A stretch of 64,000 nt of DNA from Megaleporinus macrocephalus (Eukaryota > Chordata > Actinopteri > Characiformes > Anostomidae), in NCBI GenBank assembly GCA_021613375.1, contig CM038720.1:4645889-4709888 (forward strand), written 5' to 3'. Below the pieces are notes generated by a model. The model was given only the letters and a program-made list of their open reading frames with translations. It searched no databases and was not told where the DNA came from. The position numbers were made by a program, and so were the translations under genes. Positions 23,021-34,710 of the stretch are shown piece by piece; the stretch's first letter is position 1, and every line of letters starts with the position of its first letter.

Positions 23021-23575
23021 ATTACTCACTAATAACTGTGTTGCTGTCTGTGTTGTTCATGTGTTACTACATAGTTATTACAGACACTTACCATGAAGTA
23101 GGACCAACCTTTTTTACATAAACAGTTTGAAGCCCCTTATAAACCAACACACTTCATAAATACTAAATTCTGTTATTGAAGCATGTAAGCACATATACAG
23201 GCCACTTTATTAGAAACACCTCTTCATTGGATAGAGACTGTAACCATTAGCTCTACATCACTGCTTTTTGGCCCTTGGTCAGTGGTATTCCAGAAACGGA
23301 CCAATAATGTTATTAGTGTGTAATATAAAGCATATAAAGTGGGACCAAACAGTTATAGCACATTGAACACACTCACCAACACCTGTGGGGTCCACCGAAA
23401 CCCACTGAGCGAATACATTACCAGAGCAGTAGTTACATTGTTGTTGACTGTGTTGTTCATGTGTTACTACATGGTTATTACAGACACTTACTATAAAGTA
23501 GGACCAACTATTTATACTTAAACAGTTTGAAGCCCCTTATAAACCAACAGTTATTGAAGTATGCAAGTACATAAA
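23021..23575 (+). repeat. Forward-orientation units closing the repeat field
   Basis: GTTACTACATAGTTATTACAG, AGGCCACTTTATTAGAAAC near 23,198, AAAGTGGGACCAAACAG near 23,336 and AACAGTTTGAAGCCCC near 23,520 run in the + orientation. Together with 22.2-23.0 kb they form another head-to-head inversion. Confidence 0.85.
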
Positions 23576-24470
23576 GGATGCTAAGGTTGAAGATCCTTCT
23601 AAGGTACAACAACATGCTGACCATCAACATGTTCTCTGTTTACACGATCGGCTGCATCCCATAATGCAAAGCACATCTGGCTACAGGAGCCGTTTAGCCC
23701 AAACTTGGAGTGGTGGAGTACACCTAATACTTGGGTCGGATGGACGTCGGATCACGTTCTCACCACAAACAGACCACTCCAGAGTTTGTTAGGAACCGGG
23801 CCGAGACCACCTCCTTTCAGGTTACCCTGTTCTTCACATCTGCCAAAACAAACCATGCCAAGGGTGCCAACGAACCAGAGTTATGAAGAATGCTGGTGTG
23901 GAGATATATTATTATTTGATTGGAACGTTGAAAGTTATTGTTGTTGAAGTTATGGTTGTCTGGCTTGTGTAGCAGAAAAACAAGAAAACAATCTTTTTAT
24001 TTTAGTTTGAGACCAAACGAACCAGAACAGAGTCAGTTTTCAGTGGATACAGAACCAATAATTAATTATGTAATAACATCATTGCATATTAATAACATGC
24101 ACAAATCGTGTACATATTTAAAGACCCATGCATGATTGGTTTGAAGGCACTGGCCGCAGAACACCACTTTACATTCTCCGTCGGTTTTTCAGGTCTTCTT
24201 AGTCCAAAGTCCACAAAGCCTGGAAATACGGAATTCATGAATCGCCTACTGTCCATTTGAAGGGGCTCCGGCGTCCTCCTGACCACTGTACGCCCCGTGG
24301 CAGAGCCCGGGGAGGGCCTGCTGCCCTGGGCCAGCCTGAGGAGGGTCATGCAGGCCTCTTAGATCTGCCTGCACCAAAGCATCGGGCCTCAGGGGCAAGG
24401 CCCAAAAAAGACGGAGGCCCTTGCTGCATATTTAATACCGACCAGTTTTTACCCGACGCCAGACCAACGT
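23576..24470. other. Unique interval, no gene seen
   Basis: Mixed composition. The 80-97-codon frames on both strands overlap each other and contain no known domain. The stretch 24,230-24,420 is GC-rich. Confidence 0.4.
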
Positions 24471-26490
24471 TGGCCTCGGTCAGAAGGGAGGGGGATCAGT
24501 TTATTTACATTGCACAGCCAACATTAAGCCCAAGTGTATCACAGCCTTGACTCCACAACTTGCAAGGACCACCGCTCCACTCCTTTAGCTTCATCACTAA
24601 CCCCGTCACGGCTGGGCCAAAGTTTGCATCAGAGAAGAAAGTTCACGGGAGATTTTAAAAAGTCTTAAGTTTCGGTTTAACTAGAAGTTGTTGGAACAAA
24701 CTTAAGGTCCATCTGTTCTTGGACAACGTATCAGCTTCCCATTCGCTGTGCACAGTGTGAGAAGTACCCGCTGGAATTCAGGAGGTCCCATGTTGAAGTG
24801 TTCATCCAGAATTTGCTGGCTGCTCAGTCGCCATAAAGGCCCTGATACTGGGTTTAAAGACTGCAAAATTTTGTTGGTTTAGCAGCTCTTCCTCTGGAGA
24901 TGCTCTTTTCTAGCTTGGTAGGTCTTCCACACATCATGTCCTCTTCCATCTTCAGGTTCACCAAACTCCTGGGTGAATTTGGTTTTCAAATTAAATATTA
25001 AATAATTAAATATGTTCCGTCATACTGAAAAGTTTTTCAGAGGTATACCAGGTGTAGGTACATTTGCTACACTGTGAAGGACCAGGTAGGTGGACTAGTT
25101 TGCCCATAGTCAGAAGGGAGTGAGAGCAATGTTGGGAGGTCCCATGTTAGGGTTAGGGTTTCAGGAGATCCAATGTGGGAGTGTTCATCCAGAATTTGCT
25201 GGATGCTCAGTCACCATAATGGCCCTGATGCTGGTTTTAATGGTTATCGGTTTAGCAGCTCTTCTTATGGAGATTCTCCTTTCTAGTTTGGTAGGTCTTC
25301 CAAACATTTACTGAGGTCTTATTGGTATGGCAGCTAGACTGTAAAGGACCAACTGAGTGGACCAGTTAGCTACAGCACCGCCTTGAGGCAGACCAGTGCT
25401 GCAACCCTAGTTAGTCAAGAAAACGTTTGCTGATTGTGGGTGAAGCAGCTTAACAACAACTGCATGAAGTGAAGGGATTCCGATTTTTGAGACATACAAG
25501 TGGTTTAAGAGTTCAAGGAACCATTATTGTGCACAGTATGTGAAGACCCCGCTGGGATTCAGGGGGTCCCATGTTGGATTGCTAACCCAACATTTGCTGG
25601 CTGCTCAATCGCTATAAAGCCCCTGAATCACCTTTTTTTTTTTTTTGGTTTAGCAGCTCTTCTTCTGGAGATGCTGTTTCCTGGTTAGGTAGGTCTTCCA
25701 CACATTAACTGAGGTCCTAATTATCATCTCCTCTTCCGTCTTCAGGTCAAGACACAAGTAATAACTCACTCTCTCCAATAAACTCCTGGGAAAATAGGGC
25801 AAGTTTTCTAATTTTAAATATGTTGCATCACATTGAAAAGTTTTTGAGAGGTGTCCCAGATGTAGGTACCATTGCTATACTATGAAGGACCAAGTAGGTG
25901 TACCAATCAGGGATTTCGATTTTTGAGATAATCAGGAGACGTTTCAAGAGTTCAATTAGAGGGGCCTTTATTTTGGAACTTGCCTGTTCATTAACAGAAA
26001 GAGACTACTAGACTACACAGACTAAATATTATATGGGTGGTGGACCATTGGTGGTATCACTGCTGTGCTAAGAAACCACCATCCATTTCTGATATATCTT
26101 GTGGTCAACACCAAAAATAGGTTTGGCCTTAGTCTGATGGGAGTGAGATCATTTTATTTACATTGCACAACCAACATCAAGCCCAAGTGTTTAACTCCAC
26201 AACCTGCAAGGACTACTCCTCCACTCCTTTAACTTCATCACTAACCCCGTCACGGTCATCTGGACCAACTTTGCATCTGAAAGAAAAGTTTACAGGAGAC
26301 TTAAAGAAAGGAACAAAGGAACCAACTCAAAGTCTGTCTGTTCCTGGACAACGTATCAGCTCCCACTTCGCTGTGCACAGTATGAGAAGTACCCACTGGG
26401 ATTCAAGAGGTCCCATGTTGGATTGTTACTCCAGAATTTGCTGGCCCTGGATGCTCAAAATGTTGTTTGTTTAGCAGTTCTTCTTATGGA
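24471..26490. repeat. Diverged direct repeats of a dispersed family
   Basis: 24,478-24,805 and 26,130-26,425 align over about 300 bp (TTTATTTACATTGCACA, ACTAACCCCGTCACGG, TGGACAACGTATCAGC, CGCTGTGCACAGT). Between them, GGTCCCATGTT recurs near 24,785, 25,140, 25,565 and 26,410, usually followed by AGAATTTGCTGG and AGCAGCTCTTC. The same family occurs at 560-1,030 (including the CACCGCC/CACCCTGAGGCAGACC motif near 25,377). No frames or termini were identified. Confidence 0.65.
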
Positions 26491-26830
26491 GATGCTGCTG
26501 CTGGTCCACCAGGTCTTACATGTGGTAGTTAGGAAATCTTTAAGTTCTGTTTATCTGTTAGGGGGCAGCATTGGTGGTCTACCAGATCTTCCAAGTGGCA
26601 GTTAAGAAAAGCTTCAAGTTCTGTGTATCTGAGGGGGCAGTGTTGGTGGTCTACCAGACCTTCCAGGTGGTAGTTAAGGAAAGTTTTACAGTTCATTTAT
26701 TTGAGAGTTGGCAGCATTGGTGGTCTCTCAGTTCTTCCAGGTGGTTGTTAGGGAAAGCTTTAATTACTGTTTATCTAACCGGGTAGTGTTGGTGGTTGGT
26801 GGCCTATCAGGCGTTGCGGGTGGTTGTTAG
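26491..26830. repeat. ~85-bp tandem repeat, four diverged units
   Basis: TTGGTGGTCTACCAG(A)TCTTCC(A)GGTGG followed by TTAGGAAA and GTTTATCTG recurs near 26,500, 26,570, 26,645 and 26,720. A related CTACCAGGTCTTCCAGGTGG motif forms the 142-bp array at 58 kb. Confidence 0.7.
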
Positions 26831-26954
26831 GAGTTCTTTGTGGTTTTTGATGTTAATGATCTTATCAGTTTATTGAAACTGAAATCAATGGACGCTGGTC
26901 ATTTGCACAGTCCTGCAAATATAATAAAGAAGATACGTAATCTGAAAATCTGAG

Positions 26955-27370
26955 TTCTTCCTTTTAACCGGCCATATTTTTTATTCCAGAGCGAGGGATG
27001 ACTTCTCCTCTGCTTCTGCGCTCGCTGCTTCTGCCCTACATTGTCTTAACAGCCTTAACACCTAGTTCCCAACTTACATGCAGCATAGCTGTGGCTTAAT
27101 TAACTCTCAGAGTGTTCTGTTTGACCCAGAGAGATCCCGGCAGACTGCCTGGCCCTGTCAAGAAGGAACGGGTAATTGTCACTAAAAAAAAAAGGTGTTT
27201 TTTTCTTTTTCCTCCTGTTCTGACTCAACCCACCTTCCCTTATTAAAAGAATGCGCCAGCATGTTCCAGTCTCCATCTGCTGTATCAGTAGCTGATAATC
27301 AATTACCACAAGACAAAGGGTTCTTTGAAGTGATGTCATAAAACATGGTACCTGTGAGAGAACCTGAGGG
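26955..27370. other. Repeat-poor island (candidate conserved non-coding DNA)
   Basis: Non-repetitive sequence with CTTAATTAACTCTCAG near 27,094 and AGCTGATAATCAATTACCAC near 27,289, i.e. dense AT-core sites in complex context. The 91-codon minus-strand frame has no known domain and includes a poly-K/F run. Confidence 0.35.
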
Positions 27371-27700
27371 GCCAATATCTTAGATTGTTCTTGGTTTTCT
27401 TTGTTTGTTTTTATTGTTTCTTCCTGTTTATATTCATACTTGTTTGTTTTTGTGTATTAAAACAGTCTTAATTAATTTCTTAATTTCTTAATTAATTAAT
27501 TTAATTAATTTTACCATTCACATTAAACAGGCTGCTTTTGTTATTATGCCTTTAAGGCTGGTATATGTAAACTAGAGAGGGAAAGTTTGTGAACGAACTT
27601 TGAAGTTAGCCTGAAATTGCCCGCTGATAGTAGTGTGTGTGGTGTGTCTCTTGTGTGTATTGTGTGTGTGGTTTCCACCTTAGATTTCTACAATTCCACC
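27371..27700. other. AT-rich unique stretch
   Basis: TTTGTTTTT runs and a small TTAATTAATT palindromic cluster near 27,470-27,510. No gene was seen. Confidence 0.4.
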
Positions 27701-28160
27701 TTAAAACATGGGTCCTGGTGTTATTCTCGTGTTTCAGTGTAAGGACTGTTAATTTCTGTAATTCCAACTTAAGTTCCTGCAATTTTACCTTAAATTCCTA
27801 TAACTCCACCTTAAACTCCTATAACTCCACCTTAAATTCTCAAAACTCCACCTTAAATTTCTAGAAATCCACCTTCTATTTCTACAATCCCACCTTAAAT
27901 TTCTGGAACTCCACCTTAAATTTCTACAATTCCACCTTAAATTCCTAGAATTCCACCTTAAATTCTCAAAACTCCACCTTAAATTTCTAGAATTCCACCT
28001 TAACTTTCTACAGTTCCGCCATAAATTTATAGAACTCCCTCTTTAATTTCTACAATTCCACCTTAAATTTCTACAATTTCACCTTAGATTTCTAGATCTC
28101 CACCTTAAATTTCTACAATTCCACCTTACATTTCTACAATTCCACCTTAAATTTCTACAA
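27701..28160. repeat. 21-bp minisatellite (TTCTACAATTCCACCTTAAAT)
   Basis: CCACC starts at 27,911, 27,932 and 27,953, a 21-bp period, with about 21 copies of moderate divergence. The 75-codon frame entering it is a repeat artefact. Confidence 0.95.
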
Positions 28161-28490
28161 TGTAAGAGATGTTCATTGTGACATCACTGCGGGCAGTTAA
28201 ATTTGAATTCTCTCAACATTCAGCCATTCATTCTATGGGAAAAAATTTCAAGCCACCTTAATGAGGTCCCCTCTTATTGACTGCCTTGTTTTGGGGCCTC
28301 TGTTAAACAACAGTTCTTACAACTTCAATGTGGGTGGGGCTAAACCGCTGTGGGCTGGAATGGCGCAGGTCATGCGGACCATAAATGTGAGGTGATACAT
28401 CTATTTCCACCACTAGAGAGGAACTCTACTCTTGTAGAGGAAAGGTATGAAGTTTGAAGCTCAGAGTTTCTTCTAGACTGATAAGGAGCT
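28161..28490. other. Unique spacer, possible old repeat
   Basis: Contains CTATGGGAAAAAATTTC and a CCTTAATGAGGTCCCC stretch of the kind seen in non-autonomous DNA elements, but no terminal repeats were located. Confidence 0.25.
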
Positions 28491-28494
28491 ACCA

Positions 28495-29130
28495 CAACCA
28501 CCACACCACCATACTAACCACTACACCACCACACTAACCACTACACCACCATACTAACCACTACACCACCATACTAACCACTACACCACCATACTAACCA
28601 CCACACCACCATACTAACCACTACACCACCATACTAACCACCACACCACCACACTAAACACTACACCACCGTACTAACCACTACACCACCATACTAACCA
28701 CTACACCACCATACTAACCACTACACCACCATACTAACCACTACACCACCATACTAACCACTACACCACCGAACTAACCACTACACCACCATACTAACCA
28801 CTACACCACCATACTAACCACTACACCACCGAACTAACCACTACACCACCATACTAACCACTACACCACCATAATAACCACTACACCACCATACTAACCA
28901 CTACACCACCACACTAACCACTACACCACCATACTAACCACTACACCACCACACTAAACACTACACCACCATACTAACCACTACACCACCATACTAACCC
29001 CTACACCACCATACTAACCATTACACCACCATACTAACCACTACACCACCATACTAACCATTACACCACCATACTAACCACTGCACCACCTTACTAACCA
29101 CTACACCACCGTACTAACCACTACACCACT
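28495..29130. repeat. 20-bp VNTR (CTACACCACCATACTAACCA)
   Basis: About 32 near-identical 20-bp units with perfect spacing (three units per 60 bases throughout). Only scattered substitutions occur (GAACTAACC, ACACTAAAC, CCACACC). High homogeneity suggests recent expansion and likely length polymorphism. Confidence 0.97.
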
Positions 29131-29189
29131 GTGTGTATATATATATAGTGTTTTACTTGTACTAAATACTCCAGTGTTGTTTAGCCTAA

Positions 29190-29610
29190 TCTCTGTTTGC
29201 AGCATCTGTAGCTTGTGGTCACACTATGCGTTACGCCGGAAGCTAATGGACAGTTGTTTAAGCTTCTTCTAGGCGTCATCCCTCCAAAGAACCCCACATG
29301 GGCCTACAAATCTAAAAGACTGCACGGATAAGAACAGTAGAGATACAAAACAGACTTCTAATATAAACCGCCGGGAAGGTACAGCAACTCTCCCTTCGCT
29401 TCTATTATACATCCGTCTCCAGTCAACAGGCTTTCCTGTGCTACGAACAGGTGTCCGAATTATTGCCTGCATATGTCTTAAATAAGCAGCATCTGAAATA
29501 TTTCCCTCCCTCGCCATCCCGTACGTAACCCCTCCCCGCTGGCTTCCCCGTGCTCATTACACTGTAATGTGTTTTTAATGTGCTCTGACATTGTGACTGG
29601 ACACTGCTAT
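29190..29610. other. Repeat-poor island
   Basis: Complex sequence with CATATGTCTTAAATAAGCAG near 29,470 and CGTACGTAACCCC near 29,520. An 82-codon minus-strand frame has no recognisable domain. Candidate conserved non-coding DNA by texture only. Confidence 0.3.
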
Positions 29611-30125
29611 TTATGTAGCACTAAAGCTGTTCCATCAATACCAGCGTGTTTTATTGATTGTATATTGTATTTTTGACCTATTGTATCTTCGGACAGACAT
29701 ATCCCACCCGCTGTCTAGGTTCCTTCCATCACACGATGCTACCACGCCTGCAGGGTGAAGACTAGAACATTGCATTCATGACCTCCTGACCTGCTGCAGG
29801 TCCTCCATTATGTACAGGGTATTCATTTTTCAGGAGATACTTCTGATAGACACTCCTAACAACCACCTAAATTCTCCGAAGCAGGGGTGTCACTAGGCCA
29901 GTTTTAGGAAGGGGCTTAAGTTACACCCCTTGTTGTCATTTAGCCTCCCAATGAATAATATATTTTTTGCGTTTGTGCAAAATTATACAAATCATACAAA
30001 TTATAGAAATTATATTGTGTCATTGTATCTCCAAAATCATCTCTGAGAAATGTCACACCCAGATGAATCATATCACACTTCACAGATCATAAGCCAATCA
30101 TTTCAGACCTTATAAACTGTGAGTT
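29611..30125. other. Unique AT-rich interval, no gene seen
   Basis: No extended frame, repeat unit or transposon end was recognised. Confidence 0.4.
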
Positions 30126-31478
30126 AATTATATCAGACCTTGTACTATACTATATTTATGATTATTATATTATTATTGTTCTAAATCATGTTTCGATACT
30201 ATACTATGCTATGTTTATTATAGTATAAAGTAGTTGTTATATATCTGATTTCCATACTATACTACATTTATTATATTATACTATAACTTTTCGAAATCAT
30301 GTTTCCATACTATACTATGCTATGTTTATTATAGTATAAAGTAATTGTTATATATCAGATTTCCATACTATGCTATACTACATTTATTATGTTATACTAT
30401 AACTTTTCGAAATCATGTTTCGATACTATACTATGCTATGTTTATTATAGTATAAAGTATATGTTATATATCAGATTTCCATACTATACTATACTACATT
30501 CATTATATTATACTATAACTATTCAAAATCATGTTTCCATACTATACTATACTGTGTTTATTGTATTATACCACAATTGTTCTATATAATATTTACATAC
30601 TGTCCTATACTATATTTATTATCGTTTAATTAATTGTTCTATATAGAATGTCTATACTATACCATACTTTACTACACTATATTTATTATATTATAGTATA
30701 ATTGATATATATTTTATGTTCATACTATACTATACTATGCTATATTTATTATACTATAATTGTTCTATATCATATTTCCATACTCTGCTATACTGTATTT
30801 ATTATATTATACCATAGTCGTTCTATATCATATTTCCATACTATTCTATACTATATATTTATTATAGTATCCTTTAATTGTTTTATATAATATTTCCATA
30901 CTATACTATACTATACTATATATATTATATAGCACTATAATTGTTCTATATCAGATTTCCATTACTGTACTTTGTTGTTTATTATAATATACCATAAATG
31001 TTATATATTGCATTTCCATACTATACTATGCTTTATTTATTATATTATACTCTAATTGTTCTATAACGAATTTCCATACTATACTATTCTATAGTATACT
31101 ATACTATACTATACTATACCTTACTATTATATACTATGATATACTATACTATACGTATTATATTATACTATAATTGTTCTATACCATATTTACATACTAT
31201 ACTATTCTATATTTATTGTAGTATACATTTGTTCTATACCATACTATAATATACTATACTATACTATACTTATTATATTATATTATAATTGTTCTATACC
31301 ATATTTAGATACTATACTTTTCTATATTTATTGTAGTACACTACAATTGTTCTATACTATACTATACTATACTTATTATATTATATTATAATTGTTCTAT
31401 ACCATATTTACATACTATACTATTCTATATTTATTGTAGTATACTACACTTGTTCTATACTATACTATACTATACTAT
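30126..31478. repeat. AT-rich array (CCATACTATACTATACTAT...), ~58/115-bp order
   Basis: Repeated TTTCCATACTATACTATACT plus ATTTATTATATTATACTATA and TTGTTCTATATCA blocks. AAATCATGTTTC recurs near 30,183, 30,295, 30,411 and 30,527, so the left part has a two-block unit of about 112-116 bp. The right part (31,080-31,478) is less ordered with ACTAT pentamers. Confidence 0.9.
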
Positions 31479-31745
31479 ACTAGCCCTGCATTTGTTGTTG
31501 TCCCCGGCCTTTCTCTCGCTCAAGTTTATACTCCCAGCCCATAAATGAAAACGGCGCAGAGCGAGAAACCGTAAATAAGGGGAATGTCTATAGGACGCCA
31601 TAACACGGGGCGGTTTGAAATAGAGGGAGAAGTGACAGTCATTTAAAAGCTCATCTGGGCTGGCTGACGTGGCGTTTCTCAAAGAGACGAATGACCAGAG
31701 CTTTCCGCAGCCGGGAGAACGACTAAAACATTACAGAACAGAAGG
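31479..31745. other. GC-rich unique island
   Basis: 267 bp of complex sequence (CCCATAAATGAAAACGGCGC, CCGTAAATAAGGGGAATG, GTGACAGTCATTTAAAAGC) wedged between an AT-rich array and a TA microsatellite. Candidate conserved non-coding DNA by texture. Confidence 0.35.
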
Positions 31746-31794
31746 AGGCAACACACACACTCTCACACACACATACAAGGACACTTACACATAG

Positions 31795-31796
<2 letters not shown>

Positions 31797-31888
<92 letters not shown>
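31797..31888. repeat. (TA)n microsatellite
   Basis: About 45 uninterrupted TA dinucleotides, flanked by ACACTTACACA on the left and TTTACACATACA on the right. Confidence 0.98.
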
Positions 31889-31891
<3 letters not shown>

Positions 31892-32375
31892 CACATACAT
31901 ATCTCTGCCAGCTTGGCTGCTCATACACTATTTGTGAAAGACTGCATGTTTGCTCGCTCCTTACTTATCTACACTATTTATCCTCTTGCAGCAGTGTGTG
32001 TATGTGTGGGGGGTGTGTGGGTGTGTGGATGTGGGGGTGTGCAGATATTGCTGGTGCTGTCTGAGTCTCTGAGTCCTTCTGACAAGTAAGAGTCCTGCAA
32101 ATTTAACTGCAGGTTACTGGGAGGAAAATATAGACTACTCATCTATCATTAACCCAAGGAGAAGTGTGTGCATGCAGGCAGTACTGTGCTCATGTGAGTG
32201 TGACAAGTGTTTGTGCTCGTGGAACGTCAGTCTAAAGGTGGCGGAGAACCCAAAAAGTGCAGAAGTCCAGTCAAAACTAAGTCCTAAGGGGATTGAGACA
32301 GAGTCAACACTGAGTTTCATTGAGACTGAAACTGGGTGAAAACCCAATACCAAGCAGGGCAAGGCCAAGACTAGC
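31889..32375. other. Unique interval grading into the next array
   Basis: Contains a GTGTGTGGGTGTGTGG stretch near 32,005-32,040. A 77-codon frame has no domain. Confidence 0.4.
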
Positions 32376-33905
32376 TAGAGTCCAAATGAGTGGTTGATAG
32401 TGTCAAGACATGATCAGCTCAAGTCCAAAGGAGGCCTTGATCAAGTCAGAACTAAATGAGGTTGATATTAAGTGAAGACCAAGTCCACAATGTAAGCAAG
32501 ATCGAGTCCAAATAGGATAACGATCACATCAACATCAAGTCTGAAAGGGGTCAAGATGAAAATGAGAGTAAGATTGAGAGAGCAGGACTGGATCCAAATG
32601 AGAGCAGGTTCGAGTCCAGGTCTATAGCGGGCCAAGATCAAGTCGAGATCAAGGCCAAACAAAGGTAAGATTGAGTCCAAATGAGAGCAAGATTAAGTCA
32701 GAGAGGTCAAGACAAGATCTCTAAAGGAGGTTGAGAACATATCAAGTCCAACACTAATGCAATTGAGATTAAGCAAATGCCAACTCAAGGCAATAAAAAT
32801 TGAGTCCAGGGTAGGACCAGGTCTGAAATGGGGCAAGACTAAATCAAGTTCAAGTATAAATGACAGACTAAATCCAAATATAAGTAGGGTCAAGTCAAGA
32901 CCAAGTCTAAATCGGGCCAAGATTAAGTCCAAACAAGCGCAAAGGTTGAGTGAACAAGACCAATTCAAGCCTGTGTGCAAGTTAAGAACAAGTCCAAAGG
33001 AGAGCAAGGTCAATTCAGGATGGAGTCTTGAGGGGGTAAAAACCAAGTCCAGATGAGTGAGCAAGATCAACTCAAGACTGCGTCTAAAGGGGGCTGAGAA
33101 CTTGTTTAAACCTAATGAGATCGAGATTAGGTGAAGACCAAAGCCAAATGAAAGCAAGTCAAGACTATCTCCAAATGACATCAATATCATGTTGAGGCCA
33201 AATCTAAAAGGGGTCTAGACAAGGTCAATATCAAGTTCAAATGAGAAGACCAAAGGTCCAAAGAGGGCCTATACCAAGTCAAGACCGAGTCCCAGCCAAG
33301 GCAAGACTTAGAGAGTAAGACTAAATAGAAGTACATGAGAAAGAGATTGAGACTAGATTGGGTCTAAAGGGAGACTGAGACCAAGTTAAGACCAAGTCTA
33401 AATCGAGTCAAGATTAAGTCCAAACAAGCGCAATGGTTGAGTGAACAAGACCAATTCAAGCCTGTGTGCAAGTTAAGAACAAGTCCAAAGTAGAGCAAGG
33501 TCACTTTATTATAGTGTCTTGAGGGGGTCGAGACCAAGTCCAGATGAGAGCAAGATCAACTCAAGGCTGTGTCTAAAGGGGGCTGAGAACTTGTTTAAAC
33601 CTAATGAGATCGAGATTAGGTGAAGACCAAAGCCAAATGAAAGCAAGTCAAGACTATCTCCAAATGACATCAATATCATGTTGAGGCCAAGTCTAAAAGG
33701 AGTCTAGACAAGGTCAATATCAAGTTCAAATGAGAAGACCAAGGGTCCAAAGTGGGCCCATACCAAGTCAAGACTGAGATTAAGAATAAATAGAAGTATA
33801 TGAGAATGAGATTGAGACTAAATTGGGTCTAAAGGAGGATTGAGATCAAGTCAAGACTGGGTCTAAATAAAAGTCAGACTGGGTCAAATCCTTTTGAAAC
33901 CAAGC
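32376..33905. repeat. Degenerate array (AAGTCCAAATGAGAGCAAGATC-type) with a 490-bp duplication
   Basis: Diverged 20-30-bp units of CAAGTC(C/T)AAATGAGAGCAAG and related text fill the interval. Within it 32,900-33,290 is repeated at 33,390-33,780, offset 489-491 bp (both contain ACAAGCGCAA(A/T)GGTTGAGTG and CCTGTGTGCAAGTTAAGAAC). The 165-codon minus-strand frame is a product of this low-complexity array. Confidence 0.85.
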
Positions 33906-34710
33906 CTTAACTAGCATTCAAGTGTTTCCAGTCCAAATGTATTAGTCTTTTCTAACTTAGCCAACCCCTCCATTAAGAAAACAGTATAATTAAAGCTTAG
34001 AATTATTATTATTATTATGACCTTCATTACCTTTACTGATTAAATGAAATTCCATAATAAATTACAAGATGAACTATAATTGCATTCAATTTATAACCTG
34101 TATCAGGAGGTTCTGACTCGAAGGTCGTTTCATGGTCAGCGAATGAAAATGTAAAGGACGGTGCTTCGGCAAAACAAGTCTGCAAACCCAACATGATGAA
34201 ATGTCTCCTCTTCGACTTGAGAATACAAGTGTGGTATGGATTGGAAGTTTAGAAACTGGCTCCAACAGCCTATTTCTAAATTTAGTTGGATGTCGGGAAG
34301 TTTTCTCAGTTTTCAGAAAGCAATTGTGCATCAGCCTCCTGAGTTTCTTGGCGTTCAGTGCCTGCTCTGAATGAATCCAACCAATGCCAGTTGGCCAAAT
34401 CAAGCACAAACAGATTCAGTGGTTTGGTTTTATGAGTTGCTCGAGTGTGAGTCAGTGTGTATTGGTGACAGTTAAAGCAAAGACAATGTAAATAAATATA
34501 TATTTTTAAACGATAGTTAGGCTTGGCTGAGACCAACGGCTGAGACCCAGATACGTCAGAGAAGAGAAACAAAATGAAAAACACAAAACAACATCTGGAG
34601 TCCAGACTTAAGTACTGCCGCCTTAATTCAGAGAGAGCTTTAGTGATTAAACATAATGTCTGTAAGAGAAAAGATACAGGGAAACAAGTAACTAGAGCAC
34701 GAGAATAATT
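33906..34710. other. Unique interval, no gene seen
   Basis: Minus-strand frames of 107 and 142 codons overlap here but show no known domain, no good splice context and low-complexity ends. AT-rich at 33,960-34,085. Confidence 0.4.

Noticed and set aside
25148..25163. GTTAGGGTTAGGGTTT as telomeric repeat
   Set aside because: Only two copies, embedded in a dispersed repeat.
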